NCBI RefSeq assembly: GCF_001279005.1
Contig: NZ_LGCN01000245.1
Coordinates: forward strand, 1 to 28,517
DNA length: 28,517 nucleotides
Direction of reading: 5' to 3'
Origin: Streptomyces caelestis
GTDB taxonomy: Bacteria > Actinomycetota > Actinomycetes > Streptomycetales > Streptomycetaceae
Positions 1 to 7,010 of this stretch are shown piece after piece; position 1 is the stretch's first letter; every line of letters begins with the position of its first letter. The notes below the pieces were generated by a model. It was not told the DNA's origin and ran no database searches. It saw nothing but the letters and a program-made list of their open reading frames with translations. Position numbers and translations under genes: made by a program.

Positions 1-40
1 CGGGCGCCCAGGGGCCCGGTTCGCCGTACGGCGGGGGGCT

Positions 41-745
41 TTAGGGGTCGGGGTCGTGCAGGGGTCTTTGCTGCTCGGGGGCGGGGGGCCCGGAAACCAC
101 CGGCGGCGGCTCGGAGACCGCGGATGCGGAGACTGCCGGGGCCGCGAAGGCGTCGGGCGCGTCGGAGGCCGGGTCGGTCGGGGACGCGAACCCGTCGGAG
201 ACGTCGGGCGCACCAGGGGCCGGAACAGCCGGGGACGCGGAGGCGTCGGAGACGCCGGCGGCCGGGTCGGTCGGGGACGCGGGCCCGGCGGACGCACCGA
301 GGGTCGGGACAGCCGAGGACACGGAGACGTCGGGCGCGTCGGAGGCCGGGGCCGCGAACCCGTCGGAGACGCCAGACACACCAGGGGTCAGGGCGGCCGG
401 GGACGCGGAGGCGTCGGAGACACCGGACACGTCGGGCGCACCGGGGGCCGGGACAGCCGAGGACGTGGAGGCGTCGGGCGCGTCGGGGGCCGGGGACGTG
501 GGCCCGGTGGGCTCGTCGGGCTCCGGGGCTCCGGGGGCGGGCGTGGAGGCGTCCGGCGCGGGCTCGACGGGCCGGTTCCCGGAGCCCTCGGGCCTTAGAG
601 GGCGGTCCAGTTCGTAGTCGCCCCGGTGGGCGTCGCCGACGGCGGCCGGCCCGCGGTCCGGGCGGGCCAGTTCGAAGTCGCCGTCGTGTCCCTCGGGACG
701 CGTGGTCGGCTCCTCCCCCGGTGAGCCCGGCTTCCCCTCGTTCAT
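41..745 (-). CDS. N-terminal segment of HtrA-type serine protease, ended by an in-frame TAA
   Basis: HtrA-type proteases of this locus are membrane-anchored trypsin/PDZ proteins that degrade misfolded envelope proteins. Only the N-terminal low-complexity cytoplasmic region is visible here. It begins MNEGKPGSPGEEP, contains two short motifs (DFELARP, DYELDRP), then about 150 residues of Ala/Pro/Ser/Asp/Val repeats, and ends PLHDPDP followed by TAA. The same frame continues after the TAA as SPPPYGEPGPWAP to the window edge. That is how I remember HtrA N-termini of Streptomyces continuing, with Tyr where the TAA sits. The ATG at 745 is chosen because GGGGAG lies just upstream; a GTG at 766 is in frame but has no clear ribosome site. 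The gene lies 130 bases downstream of the anti-sigma gene, on the same strand. The identity rests on context and the short motifs, since no protease domain is in the window. It could be a pseudogene or a sequencing error. Confidence 0.6.
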   Translation of the reverse strand: MNEGKPGSPGEEPTTRPEGHDGDFELARPDRGPAAVGDAHRGDYELDRPLRPEGSGNRPVEPAPDASTPAPGAPEPDEPTGPTSPAPDAPDASTSSAVPAPGAPDVSGVSDASASPAALTPGVSGVSDGFAAPASDAPDVSVSSAVPTLGASAGPASPTDPAAGVSDASASPAVPAPGAPDVSDGFASPTDPASDAPDAFAAPAVSASAVSEPPPVVSGPPAPEQQRPLHDPDP

Positions 746-822
746 GCTCTCCCCACGACTGGACACGGCACCGCGCGACGGCGGTGGCCGCGAGACTACT
801 GGCTCGGCACCCGGCTGGGCCT

Positions 823-859
823 GGGCGCGCCCCCTGGATTCAATCAGGTTCGCGCGCCC
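823..859 (-). terminator. Hairpin between anti-sigma gene and htrA-like gene
   Basis: GGGCGCGC (823-830) pairs with GCGCGCCC (852-859). Inside the loop CCTG (833-836) can pair with CAGG (845-848). There is no U-tract. It lies between the anti-sigma stop (876) and the protease start (745), so it could act as a terminator, an attenuator or an mRNA processing site in this operon. Confidence 0.4.
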
Positions 860-875
860 CTGCGCACGGGACGGC

Positions 876-1832
876 TCAGCGGGATGTCGGCGTGGGGACC
901 GGCGTCGTACCGGTGGTGACGAGGCCCGGGGCCTTGAGCCCGGTGGAGACGGCCCACGTGGTCAAGGTGAGCGGCGGGGTCGAGGTGAGCGGTCGTATCA
1001 GCGGGGACAGGGCCGTCGCACCGCCCGTCAGCGGCGTGCCCGGCACGGGGTGGCGCTGTGTCGGGGCCGGGATCCCGGGCAGCAGCGGAGCGGAGACCGC
1101 GGTCGGGGCGACCGGGGTGGCAGCGGGCGCGCTCTGGCCCGCCATCTGGCCCAGCAGCGGTGCCATGCCGCGGCGCCGCTGGGACTCGGGCACCGCCGCG
1201 CCCGTGCCCTGTGTGCGCATCGGCGTGACGTTGCTGCCCTTGCCCGCGCCGCGCGCCTCCGTGTCGGTGGGCATGCCCGCGGTGACCCCGCCGAGCGCGA
1301 TCGCGGCCAGCGACACCGCCCCGGCGGCGGCGAACGCGAACCGCAGCCCGCGGGAGGACGGCCGGTCGGTCTCATGACGGCTGACGTCGTGGACGGCGAA
1401 GCCCCGGCCGCCCGCGGCGGCCGGCAGCGCGGACCCGTGCCGCCGGACGGGCGCGTAGGCGAACTCGAAGCGCTCGCTCCGCCTGGCCCCGAAGGCCCCG
1501 GAGCCGCCGCCGAACCGCCCCGGCGTGCCGCCCGGCAGCCCTCCGCCGCCCAGCGGCGAGCCGCCGTCGCCGAGGTCGCCCCCGGCCGGCAGCCCCTGGA
1601 GACGGGCCAGGAAGCTCTCGGAGGGCGGCGGGGGCGCCGCCTGGGCGAACACGTTCTTCAGGCGGCGCTGCGCGTCCACCTCCACCCTGCACTTCGCGCA
1701 GGTGGCGACGTGCGCCAGTACGCGCTCGCGCGCGTCATGACCGAGCTCCCCGTCCACCAGGGCGGAGAGTCGGTCTCCCAGGTGCTGCTCTGCGAGGTGT
1801 CCCTCGGAGGACTTCGGCTGTGAACCGCTCAC
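876..1832 (-). CDS. Zinc-binding anti-sigma factor (RseA-like), membrane anchored
   Basis: This is the likely anti-sigma factor for the ECF sigma factor encoded just upstream. It should hold the sigma at the membrane until envelope stress. The N-terminal 50 residues form a ZAS domain: H41, C45 and C48 in HVATCAKC make the HX3CX2C zinc motif, preceded by the typical LSALVDGEL helix. A Gly/Pro-rich linker follows. A hydrophobic segment near residues 162-188 ([20 protein letters not shown]) is a probable single membrane span, and a Thr/Pro-rich tail lies outside. At 318 residues it is larger than a minimal ZAS protein. The GTG at 1832 is chosen because it overlaps the sigma gene stop in GTGA, which implies translational coupling. 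The order sigma, anti-sigma, HtrA matches sigE-rseA-htrA of mycobacteria. The family is secure; the partner is inferred from position. Confidence 0.88.
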   Translation of the reverse strand: MSGSQPKSSEGHLAEQHLGDRLSALVDGELGHDARERVLAHVATCAKCRVEVDAQRRLKNVFAQAAPPPPSESFLARLQGLPAGGDLGDGGSPLGGGGLPGGTPGRFGGGSGAFGARRSERFEFAYAPVRRHGSALPAAAGGRGFAVHDVSRHETDRPSSRGLRFAFAAAGAVSLAAIALGGVTAGMPTDTEARGAGKGSNVTPMRTQGTGAAVPESQRRRGMAPLLGQMAGQSAPAATPVAPTAVSAPLLPGIPAPTQRHPVPGTPLTGGATALSPLIRPLTSTPPLTLTTWAVSTGLKAPGLVTTGTTPVPTPTSR

Positions 1833-2602
1833 GCGCTCGCGCCCCCTCCTCCCAGTGCGGGAACACGCGGCACGAAGGAGCGGCGCTCCGCGCGCGCCTT
1901 GGGCGAGCGGTGCGCGAGGGCCTTGCGCAGCTGGGAACGGCCGCGGTGGATCCGGGACCGGACGGTGCCGAGCTTGACGCCCAGGGTGGCCGCGATCTCC
2001 TCGTACGACAGTCCTTCGATGTCGCACAGGACGACGGCGGCGCGGAACTCGGGGGCGAGGGTGTCGAGGGCCTGCTGGACGTCCGCGTCGAAGTGGGCGT
2101 CGTTGAAGATCTGCTGGGGCGTGGGCTCCTTGCTGGCCAGCCGCTCGGCCGCGTCGTCGCAGAGCGCGTCGAAGCGGATGCGCTGCTTGCGGCGGACCAT
2201 GTCCAGGAAGAGGTTGGTGGTGATGCGGTGCAGCCAGCCCTCGAAGGTGCCCGGCGTGTACGTCGACAGGGAGCGGAAGACGCGGACGAAGACCTCCTGG
2301 GTGAGGTCCTCGGCGTCGTGCTGGTTGCCGGTGAGGCGGTAGGCGAGCCGGTAGACCCGGCCGCTGTGCATGCTGACGATCTCCTCCCAGGTGGGCGGAG
2401 TCCACGCCTGCCCGTCCGCGTCGGTGGAGAAAGTCGCGGTCTGGGCCGGGTCGCCGGCGCGGGCGTGGTCAGCAGCGGTGTCGTTCACGGATTTCGGCCT
2501 ACCCGCCGATCCGAGGAAGCGCCGCAGCACCCCTCCGCGATCCACAGGCGCAGCCGCACCTCCCCTATCGGCTCTGGTGGTGTCCAGTGGAGCCCCTACC
2601 AT
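1829..2602 (-). CDS. sigE: ECF RNA polymerase sigma factor, SigE-like
   Basis: This 257-residue group IV sigma factor directs RNA polymerase to envelope-stress promoters. After a variable N-terminus of about 80 residues, region 2 is clear ([20 protein letters not shown], then QEVFVRVF and [20 protein letters not shown]). Region 4 carries the helix-turn-helix ([20 protein letters not shown]). The ATG at 2602 has GAGG five bases upstream; the frame stays open upstream to 2731 without a better start. The stop overlaps the anti-sigma start by four bases. A possible ECF-type promoter sits about 150 bases upstream, so the gene may autoregulate. The symbol is used in the sense of the mycobacterial SigE orthologue, as judged by neighbours (O-methyltransferase, anti-sigma, HtrA). 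Streptomyces also uses the name sigE for a different ECF factor (the CseBC-controlled one), so the symbol needs care. Confidence 0.9.
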   Translation of the reverse strand: MVGAPLDTTRADRGGAAAPVDRGGVLRRFLGSAGRPKSVNDTAADHARAGDPAQTATFSTDADGQAWTPPTWEEIVSMHSGRVYRLAYRLTGNQHDAEDLTQEVFVRVFRSLSTYTPGTFEGWLHRITTNLFLDMVRRKQRIRFDALCDDAAERLASKEPTPQQIFNDAHFDADVQQALDTLAPEFRAAVVLCDIEGLSYEEIAATLGVKLGTVRSRIHRGRSQLRKALAHRSPKARAERRSFVPRVPALGGGGASA

Positions 2603-2751
2603 AGCCACCTCGCCCGTTAGCTCCGGATAAGCGGTTTTACGAGAATTTGATCTGGGCTGCCACGGCTCGTACGGCTGCGTCAGCACTTGCTCGGCGCCCT
2701 CGTCCACTGCCTGCCCCCCGTCACGGCACACGCCCCTTGCTCATCCCTTTA

Positions 2752-2777
2752 AACGACCGGTCCCATCTGCGGGTTCC
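2752..2777 (-). promoter_or_regulatory. Candidate ECF-type promoter for the sigE-like gene
   Basis: On the minus strand GGAAC (2777-2773) is followed after 17 bases by CGTT (2755-2752). This fits the usual GGAAC-N16/17-CGTT pattern of ECF sigma promoters, including the SigE class. It reads toward the sigma gene and would give a leader of about 140 bases. Autoregulation is an inference from the motif. Confidence 0.5.
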
Positions 2778-2830
2778 CGACGCCAACGGATACAGTCACG
2801 CCGAGGCACCCATGGGGACGGGAGAGGGTC

Positions 2831-3463
2831 ATTACCGCCAACCGGCAGACGAGCTGGGCGTTCGCCGACGCCTATGTCGCCGAGGACGAAGCGCTGCACC
2901 GGGCCCGTGACCGGGCCCGTGACGCAGGGCTGCGCTCGGTGTCGCCCGGCACGGGCGCGGCGCTGCGGTTGCTCGCCGCCAGCGTGGACGCCAAGGCGGT
3001 CGCCGAGATCGGCACCGGCTGCGGGGTCTCCGGGATCCACCTGCTGCACGGGATGCGGCCGGACGGGGTGCTGACCACGGTCGACCAGGAGCCGGAGCAC
3101 CAGCAGTCCGCCCGCCAGGCCTTCCGCGACGCCGGTTTCGCCGGGAACAGGGCCCGCTTCATCCCGGGCAGCGCGCTGGACGTCCTGCCCCGTCTCGCGG
3201 ACGCCGGCTACGACCTGGTCTTCTGCGACGGCGACCGGCAGGAGTACCAGGACTACCTCGCCGAATCGCTGCGCCTGCTGCGCCCGGGAGGCCTGGTCGC
3301 CTTCGAAGGGGTCTTCGCGAACGGACGCACGGTGGACTCCGGACCGCAGCCCACGGAGGTGCTGCGGCTGCGGGAGCTGGTGCGGACCCTGCGCGAGAGC
3401 ACGGAGCTGGTGTCGTCGCTGCTGCCGGTGGGGGACGGGCTCCTCTGCGCCGTCAAACGGTGA
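2831..3463 (+). CDS. O-methyltransferase (SAM-dependent, Rv1220c-like), non-canonical start
   Basis: This is a class I SAM-dependent methyltransferase of the small-molecule O-methyltransferase type. Motif I is AEIGTGCGVSGIHLL, an acidic pair LTTVDQEPEH follows, then motif LVFCDGDRQEYQDYL, and LRLLRPGGLVAFEGV is the motif preceding the final strands. The substrate is unknown. The homologous N-terminus (ITANRQTSWAFADAYVAEDE) is encoded from 2831, but no ATG, GTG or TTG exists in this frame between the stop at 2750 and a GTG at 2939. Starting at 2939 would remove 36 conserved-looking residues. ATT at 2831 has GGGAG six bases upstream and is the best-placed initiator. The gene is divergent from the sigE-like gene and ends before a strong hairpin. 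The family is certain; the start is uncertain. Confidence 0.85.
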   Translation: MTANRQTSWAFADAYVAEDEALHRARDRARDAGLRSVSPGTGAALRLLAASVDAKAVAEIGTGCGVSGIHLLHGMRPDGVLTTVDQEPEHQQSARQAFRDAGFAGNRARFIPGSALDVLPRLADAGYDLVFCDGDRQEYQDYLAESLRLLRPGGLVAFEGVFANGRTVDSGPQPTEVLRLRELVRTLRESTELVSSLLPVGDGLLCAVKR

Positions 3464-3502
3464 CCGGCGCGCCCGCTCCGCTCCTTCGGCCCGTACGCGA
3501 AA

Positions 3503-3540
3503 CAGCCGCCCCGGCACCGCGTGCGGCGCCGGGGCGGCTG
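3503..3540. terminator. Bidirectional intrinsic terminator
   Basis: CAGCCGCCCCGGC (3503-3515) pairs perfectly with GCCGGGGCGGCTG (3528-3540), a 13-bp GC-rich stem with a 12-base loop. It lies between the stop codons of the convergent O-methyltransferase and DUF3117 genes and can serve both. Confidence 0.85.
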
Positions 3541-3562
3541 AAAGGGTATGGTCGCTTGCGCG

Positions 3563-3730
3563 TCAGCCGACGACCTTCTTGAGGGCGTCGCCGAGCGCGT
3601 CGGCCTCGTCCGGGGTCAGCTCGACGACGAGCCGACCGCCGCCTTCGAGCGGAACGCGCATGACGATGCCCCGCCCCTCCTTGGTCACCTCGAGCGGGCC
3701 ATCACCCGTCCGCGGCTTCATGGCCGCCAT
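3563..3730 (-). CDS. DUF3117 small conserved actinobacterial protein
   Basis: This 55-residue protein starts MAAMKPRTGDGPLEV and ends LGDALKKVVG. It matches the DUF3117 family, which is nearly invariant across actinobacteria (Rv1211 in M. tuberculosis). Its function is not known. The sequence predicts a small basic-acidic beta-rich protein with no signal peptide and no membrane span. The ATG at 3730 is used because the known family begins there and AAGGGGA lies upstream on the minus strand; the frame extends to 3922 but that part does not resemble the family. It is monocistronic, convergent with the O-methyltransferase, and has its own promoter-like region upstream. Confidence 0.93.
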   Translation of the reverse strand: MAAMKPRTGDGPLEVTKEGRGIVMRVPLEGGGRLVVELTPDEADALGDALKKVVG

Positions 3731-3848
3731 GCTCGTTCCCCTTCCTGGAACCCAGCTCAACCGTCTCAGCCGACGGCCCACTGAAGGGCACCTGCGGTCC
3801 TTGAAGCAGGACACACGCCACCGGCATCGAACACATTGCTTCCAGGTC

Positions 3849-3879
3849 ATTATCCCGCATGGCGGGACCCGATGACCAA
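3849..3879 (-). promoter_or_regulatory. Candidate promoter of the DUF3117 gene with internal palindrome
   Basis: The 380-base gap 3731-4110 holds this site and the operator at 4050-4085; I see nothing else. On the minus strand TTGGTC (3879-3874) and GATAAT (3854-3849) are 19 bases apart, a reasonable vegetative promoter. TCCCGC-ATG-GCGGGA (3853-3867), a perfect 6-bp inverted repeat, lies in the spacer and could be an operator. Confidence 0.4.
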
Positions 3880-4049
3880 CATCGGTCGGCATCGCTTGGG
3901 CAACGCACGCGAGCAAAACCACTCAATTCGGCGATGTGACTGCGATACTGCGCCGCCGCACGCACTCCCGGCGATCGGAAACGGCCAGGAATTGTTTGAC
4001 GCAGGTCACACGTCGGCCGCCCGCCACGGTCGGTGATCTCCGTCATGCT

Positions 4050-4085
4050 GTCTGAACAGACGGGACGTACCGGCCGGTAGGTCCC
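4050..4085. promoter_or_regulatory. Two adjacent palindromes upstream of the enoyl-CoA hydratase gene
   Basis: GTCTG-AA-CAGAC (4050-4061) is directly followed by a 24-base inverted repeat at 4062-4085, GGGACGTACCGG / CCGGTAGGTCCC, with one mismatched pair. The second ends 25 bases before the ATG at 4111. The form suits a dimeric repressor such as a TetR-type acyl-CoA sensor, but no regulator gene lies next to it. Confidence 0.5.
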
Positions 4086-4110
4086 GGGCCGTCACACGGA
4101 GGGACACCCC

Positions 4111-4914
4111 ATGACCGACACCGTGCTCTACGAGGTGAGCGACGGACTCGCGACGATCACGCTCAACCGCCCCGAGGCGATGAACGCGCTGAACGTCGCG
4201 GCGAAGGTCGCCCTCCGGGACGCGGTCCGGTCCGCCGCGGACGACGACGCCGTACGGGCCGTGCTGCTGACCGCGGCCGGGGACCGGGCGTTCTGCGTCG
4301 GGCAGGACCTCAAGGAGCACATCGGGCTGCTGATCGAGGACCGGGAGACCGGTTCGGGGCAGACGATGAGCACGGTGCGCGAGCACTACAACCCGATCGT
4401 GAAGGCGATCGCCGGGGCCGCGAAGCCGGTGGTCGCGGCGGTGAACGGGGTCGCGGCGGGGGCCGGCTTCGGCTTCGCGCTGGCCGCGGACTACCGGATC
4501 GTCGCGGACACGGCGGCGTTCAACACCTCGTTCGCCGGGGTCGCGCTGACCGCGGACTCCGGGATCTCCTGGACGCTGCCGCGCGTGGTCGGCCCCGGGC
4601 GCGCCACCGACCTGCTGCTCTTCCCGCGCAGCGTCTCCGCGCAGGAGGCGTACGAGCTGGGCATCGCCAACCGGCTGGTCCCGGCGGCGGAGCTGCGCGC
4701 GGAGGCGGAGAAGGTGGCGCGGGCGCTGGCCGAGGGCCCGACGGTGGCGTACGCGGCGCTGAAGGAGTCCGTGGCGTACGGGCTGAGCCACTCGCTGGCG
4801 GAGGCCCTGGAGAAGGAGGACGAGCTCCAGACCCGGGCGGGCTCCTCGGAGGACCACGCGATCGCGGTGCGGGCGTTCGTGAACAAGGAGAAGCCTCGGT
4901 ACCTGGGCCGGTGA
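4111..4914 (+). CDS. Enoyl-CoA hydratase/isomerase family protein (PaaG-like)
   Basis: This is a crotonase-fold protein of 267 residues acting on an acyl-CoA. The N-terminal half has the CoA-binding pattern (ITLNRPEAMNALN; RAFCVGQDLKEH) and the oxyanion-hole segment AAVNGVAAGAGFGFALAADY. In the second catalytic segment, LTADSGISWTLPR has Asp where hydratases of the ECH1 type have Glu. This resembles PaaG-type isomerases, where the Asp of a PDSGG-type segment is catalytic. A role in phenylacetate or other ring-derived acyl-CoA metabolism is possible, but there are no other paa genes here. The ATG at 4111 has ACGGAGGGA upstream. The gene stands alone, with two palindromes in its upstream region. 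The family is secure; the substrate is open. Confidence 0.9.
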   Translation: MTDTVLYEVSDGLATITLNRPEAMNALNVAAKVALRDAVRSAADDDAVRAVLLTAAGDRAFCVGQDLKEHIGLLIEDRETGSGQTMSTVREHYNPIVKAIAGAAKPVVAAVNGVAAGAGFGFALAADYRIVADTAAFNTSFAGVALTADSGISWTLPRVVGPGRATDLLLFPRSVSAQEAYELGIANRLVPAAELRAEAEKVARALAEGPTVAYAALKESVAYGLSHSLAEALEKEDELQTRAGSSEDHAIAVRAFVNKEKPRYLGR

Positions 4915-4930
4915 GCTTCCGGTGAGCTCG

Positions 4931-5004
4931 GGGCTACGGCGCCGTCGGGGGCCGCGGGTTCGTCGTGGCTGGTTGCGCAGTTCCCCGCGCCCCTTGGGGG
5001 GCGC
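4931..5004. repeat. Streptomyces-type intergenic element
   Basis: The segment includes GGGGCCGCGGGTTCGTCGTG, then GGTTGCGCAGTTCCCCGCGC and CCCTTGGGGGGCGC. I recognise this wording (reverse: aaggggcgcggggaactgcg) as a short element repeated between genes in many Streptomyces genomes. It lies between convergent genes and overlaps the last codons of tag. Recognition is from memory of similar sequences; copy number was not tested. Confidence 0.55.
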
Positions 5005-5584
5005 TTCTCGTCACGCATGCTTCCACGTGGTCGTTCACCAAGCCGCAGGCCTGCATCAGGGCGTACGCGGTGGTCGGGCCGACGAAGCGCAGGCCCCGTT
5101 TCTTCAGGGCCTTGGCCAGGGCCGTCGACTCCGGGGTCACCGCGGGCACGTCCGCGAGGGTCCTCGGCGCCGGGCGGCCGGCCGGGTCGGGGGCGTGGGA
5201 CCAGATCAGGGCGTCCAGGTCGCCGGGCGCCCACCCGGCCAGCTCGCGCGCGTTGGCGAGGGTCGCGTCGATCTTGGCGCGGTTGCGGATGATGCCCGGG
5301 TCGGCCAGCAGGCGCTCGCGGTCGGTGTCGGTGAACTCCGCGACCTCGGCGATCTTGAAGCCGGCGAACGCGGCGCGGAAGCCGGGGCGGCGCCGCAGGA
5401 TGGTGATCCAGGACAGGCCCGACTGGAACGCCTCCAGGCTGAGGCGTTCGAAGAGGGCGTCGTCGCCGTGGACCGGACGGCCCCACTCCTCGTCGTGGTA
5501 CGTCACGTAGTCCGGCGTGGACAGCGCCCAGGGGCAGCGCGGGTGGCCGTCCGAGCCGGTGGGGGCGGCTGCTTCCTCGTTCAC
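4934..5584 (-). CDS. tag: DNA-3-methyladenine glycosylase I
   Basis: The enzyme removes 3-methyladenine from alkylated DNA as the first step of base-excision repair. The Tag zinc site is visible: RCPWAL near residue 17 and YHDEEWG supply the N-terminal Cys and His, and HVEACV supplies the C-terminal HX3C pair. LSLEAFQSGLSWITILRRR and RNRAKIDATLANA are conserved helices of the family. The core ends near HVEACVTR; the following ~20 residues (beginning SAPQGARGTAQPATT) are translated from an intergenic repeat element and are probably not functional. The GTG at 5584 overlaps the upstream DivIVA-like gene stop in GTGA. The pairing with the DivIVA-like gene is the same as Rv1209-Rv1210 of M. tuberculosis. 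Confidence 0.93.
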   Translation of the reverse strand: MNEEAAAPTGSDGHPRCPWALSTPDYVTYHDEEWGRPVHGDDALFERLSLEAFQSGLSWITILRRRPGFRAAFAGFKIAEVAEFTDTDRERLLADPGIIRNRAKIDATLANARELAGWAPGDLDALIWSHAPDPAGRPAPRTLADVPAVTPESTALAKALKKRGLRFVGPTTAYALMQACGLVNDHVEACVTRSAPQGARGTAQPATTNPRPPTAP

Positions 5585-5943
5585 GACTGCTCGTCCTCCT
5601 GGTGCGTGGCCGGCTTGTCCGGGGAGAGGTGGGCCGCGGCGGCGCGGGCGCCGGCCAGCGCGGACTCCAGTTCGGCGATCCGGGCGTCGCGCTCGTCGAG
5701 CTCCGCGCCGAGGCGGCCGAGGGCGTCGTCCACGTCGGCCATGCGGTAGCCGCGGGCGGCGAGCGGGAAGCGCAGGCCCTCCACGTCCGCGCGGTCGACC
5801 GGCCGGTCCGGCGGCAGGGCGTCCCGCAGCCGCTCGGGAGCCGCCTCGGGCAGCGGGCCGTTGTCGCCGCCGCCCACCACGGCGAGGGTCACCGCGGCGA
5901 CCACGACGGCGAGCGCGACGACCAGGAACAGGAACATAACCAT
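5581..5943 (-). CDS. DivIVA-domain membrane protein
   Basis: This is a 120-residue protein. Residues 1-25 (MVMFLFLVVALAVVVAAVTL) form one membrane span. The segment LRFPLAARGYRMADVDDALG is the DivIVA-like motif that precedes a coiled coil, and LGAELDERDARIAELESALA is that coiled coil. DivIVA-family proteins bind curved membrane and organise polar growth. This short membrane-anchored form resembles Rv1209 and its exact job is unknown. The ATG at 5943 is the first of two close Met codons; the ribosome site is weak (GTGGGGG). Its stop overlaps the tag start by four bases, so the two are coupled. It is divergent from the folP2-like gene with a 136-base gap. Confidence 0.85.
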   Translation of the reverse strand: MVMFLFLVVALAVVVAAVTLAVVGGGDNGPLPEAAPERLRDALPPDRPVDRADVEGLRFPLAARGYRMADVDDALGRLGAELDERDARIAELESALAGARAAAAHLSPDKPATHQEDEQS

Positions 5944-6079
5944 CGCCGGGGCCCCCACGGTCGGATGAGTCGGAGTCGGATGTGTGGCTCCGATCGTGCC
6001 ATGCGAGTCTGGCAGTCGGGGCCGCCGGGCGTTTCGGGGCGGCCCGGGACGGGATCGTACGAGGAAGAGGTCACAGGGG

Positions 6080-6940
6080 ATGCTCAGGCTGGGCAGGCGG
6101 GAATTCGCACCGCACGAGCGGGTGATCATGGCGATCGTGAACCGGACCCCGGACTCCTTCTACGACCGGGGCGCCACGTTCCGCGACGAGCCGGCGCTGG
6201 CGCGGGTGGAGCAGGCGGTGGCGGAGGGCGCCGCGATCGTCGACATCGGCGGGGTGAAGGCCGGGCCGGGCGAGGAGGTCACGGCCGAGGAGGAGGCGCG
6301 ACGGACGGTCGGCTTCGTCGCCGAGGTGCGGCGGCGCTTCCCGGACGTCGTGATCAGCGTGGACACCTGGCGGCACGAGGTCGGCGAGGCCGTGTGCGAG
6401 GCGGGCGCGGACGTGCTGAACGACGCGTGGGGCGGGGTCGACCCGCGGCTCGCGGAGGTCGCCGCCCGGTACGGCGCGGGGCTGGTGTGCACCCACGCGG
6501 GCGGCGCCCAGCCGCGGACGCGGCCGCACCGGGTGACGTACGACGACGTCATGGCCGACATCCTCGACGTGACCGTGGGGCTGGCGGAGCGGGCGGTCGC
6601 GCTGGGCGTGCCGCGGGAGTCGGTGATGATCGATCCCGGGCACGACTTCGGGAAGAACACGCGGCACAGCCTCGAGGCGACCCGGCGGCTGGGGGAGATG
6701 GTCGGCACGGGGTGGCCGGTGCTCGTCTCGCTGTCCAACAAGGATTTCGTCGGCGAGACGCTGGACCGGCCCGTGAAGGAGCGGGTGGTGGGGACGCTGG
6801 CGACGACCGCCGTGTCCGCGTGGCTGGGGGCGCGGGTGTACCGGGTGCACGAGGTGGCCGAGACCCGGCAGGTGCTGGACATGGTGTCGGCGATCGCCGG
6901 GGAGCGGGAGCCGGCTGTGGCCCGGCGGGGGCTGGCGTAG
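6080..6940 (+). CDS. folP2: FolP2-type dihydropteroate synthase homologue
   Basis: The 286-residue protein has the DHPS TIM-barrel. The wording is that of the actinobacterial FolP2 branch: MAIVNRTPDSFYDRGATF at the first loop, VDIGGVKAGPGEEV, ISVDTWRHEV, LNDAWGGVD, IDPGHDFGKNT, LSNKDFVGET, VYRVHEVAETRQVLDM. Conventional DHPS enzymes have NVTPDSFSDGG and SRKSMIG at the first and sixth of these. The M. tuberculosis FolP2 (Rv1207) has been reported to lack DHPS activity, so a folate role cannot be assumed; the mycobacterial gene sits beside glucosyl-3-phosphoglycerate synthase, which is absent here. The ATG at 6080 is chosen because it begins the conserved part and GGAAGAGG lies nine bases upstream. 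The gene ends before a strong hairpin. Confidence 0.88.
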   Translation: MLRLGRREFAPHERVIMAIVNRTPDSFYDRGATFRDEPALARVEQAVAEGAAIVDIGGVKAGPGEEVTAEEEARRTVGFVAEVRRRFPDVVISVDTWRHEVGEAVCEAGADVLNDAWGGVDPRLAEVAARYGAGLVCTHAGGAQPRTRPHRVTYDDVMADILDVTVGLAERAVALGVPRESVMIDPGHDFGKNTRHSLEATRRLGEMVGTGWPVLVSLSNKDFVGETLDRPVKERVVGTLATTAVSAWLGARVYRVHEVAETRQVLDMVSAIAGEREPAVARRGLA

Positions 6941-7010
6941 GCGCTTTCGCCCCGCCGCCCCTTCCCGTTCCCGGCACCGGAGGGCTCCGCCCCCGGACCC
7001 CCGGCCTTCG

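Noticed and set aside
124..1377. Plus-strand Arg-rich frame of 417 codons
   Set aside because: Extreme Arg content and no domains; it is antisense to the protease tail and the anti-sigma gene.
876..2405. Minus-strand frame of 509 codons as one long protein
   Set aside because: The 3' part is the anti-sigma gene, but the 5' part is an alternate frame under the sigE-like gene; the GTG at 1832 with the GTGA overlap is the real start.
2939..3463. O-methyltransferase beginning at GTG 2939
   Set aside because: It is the first canonical start in frame but removes conserved N-terminal residues and has no ribosome site in front.
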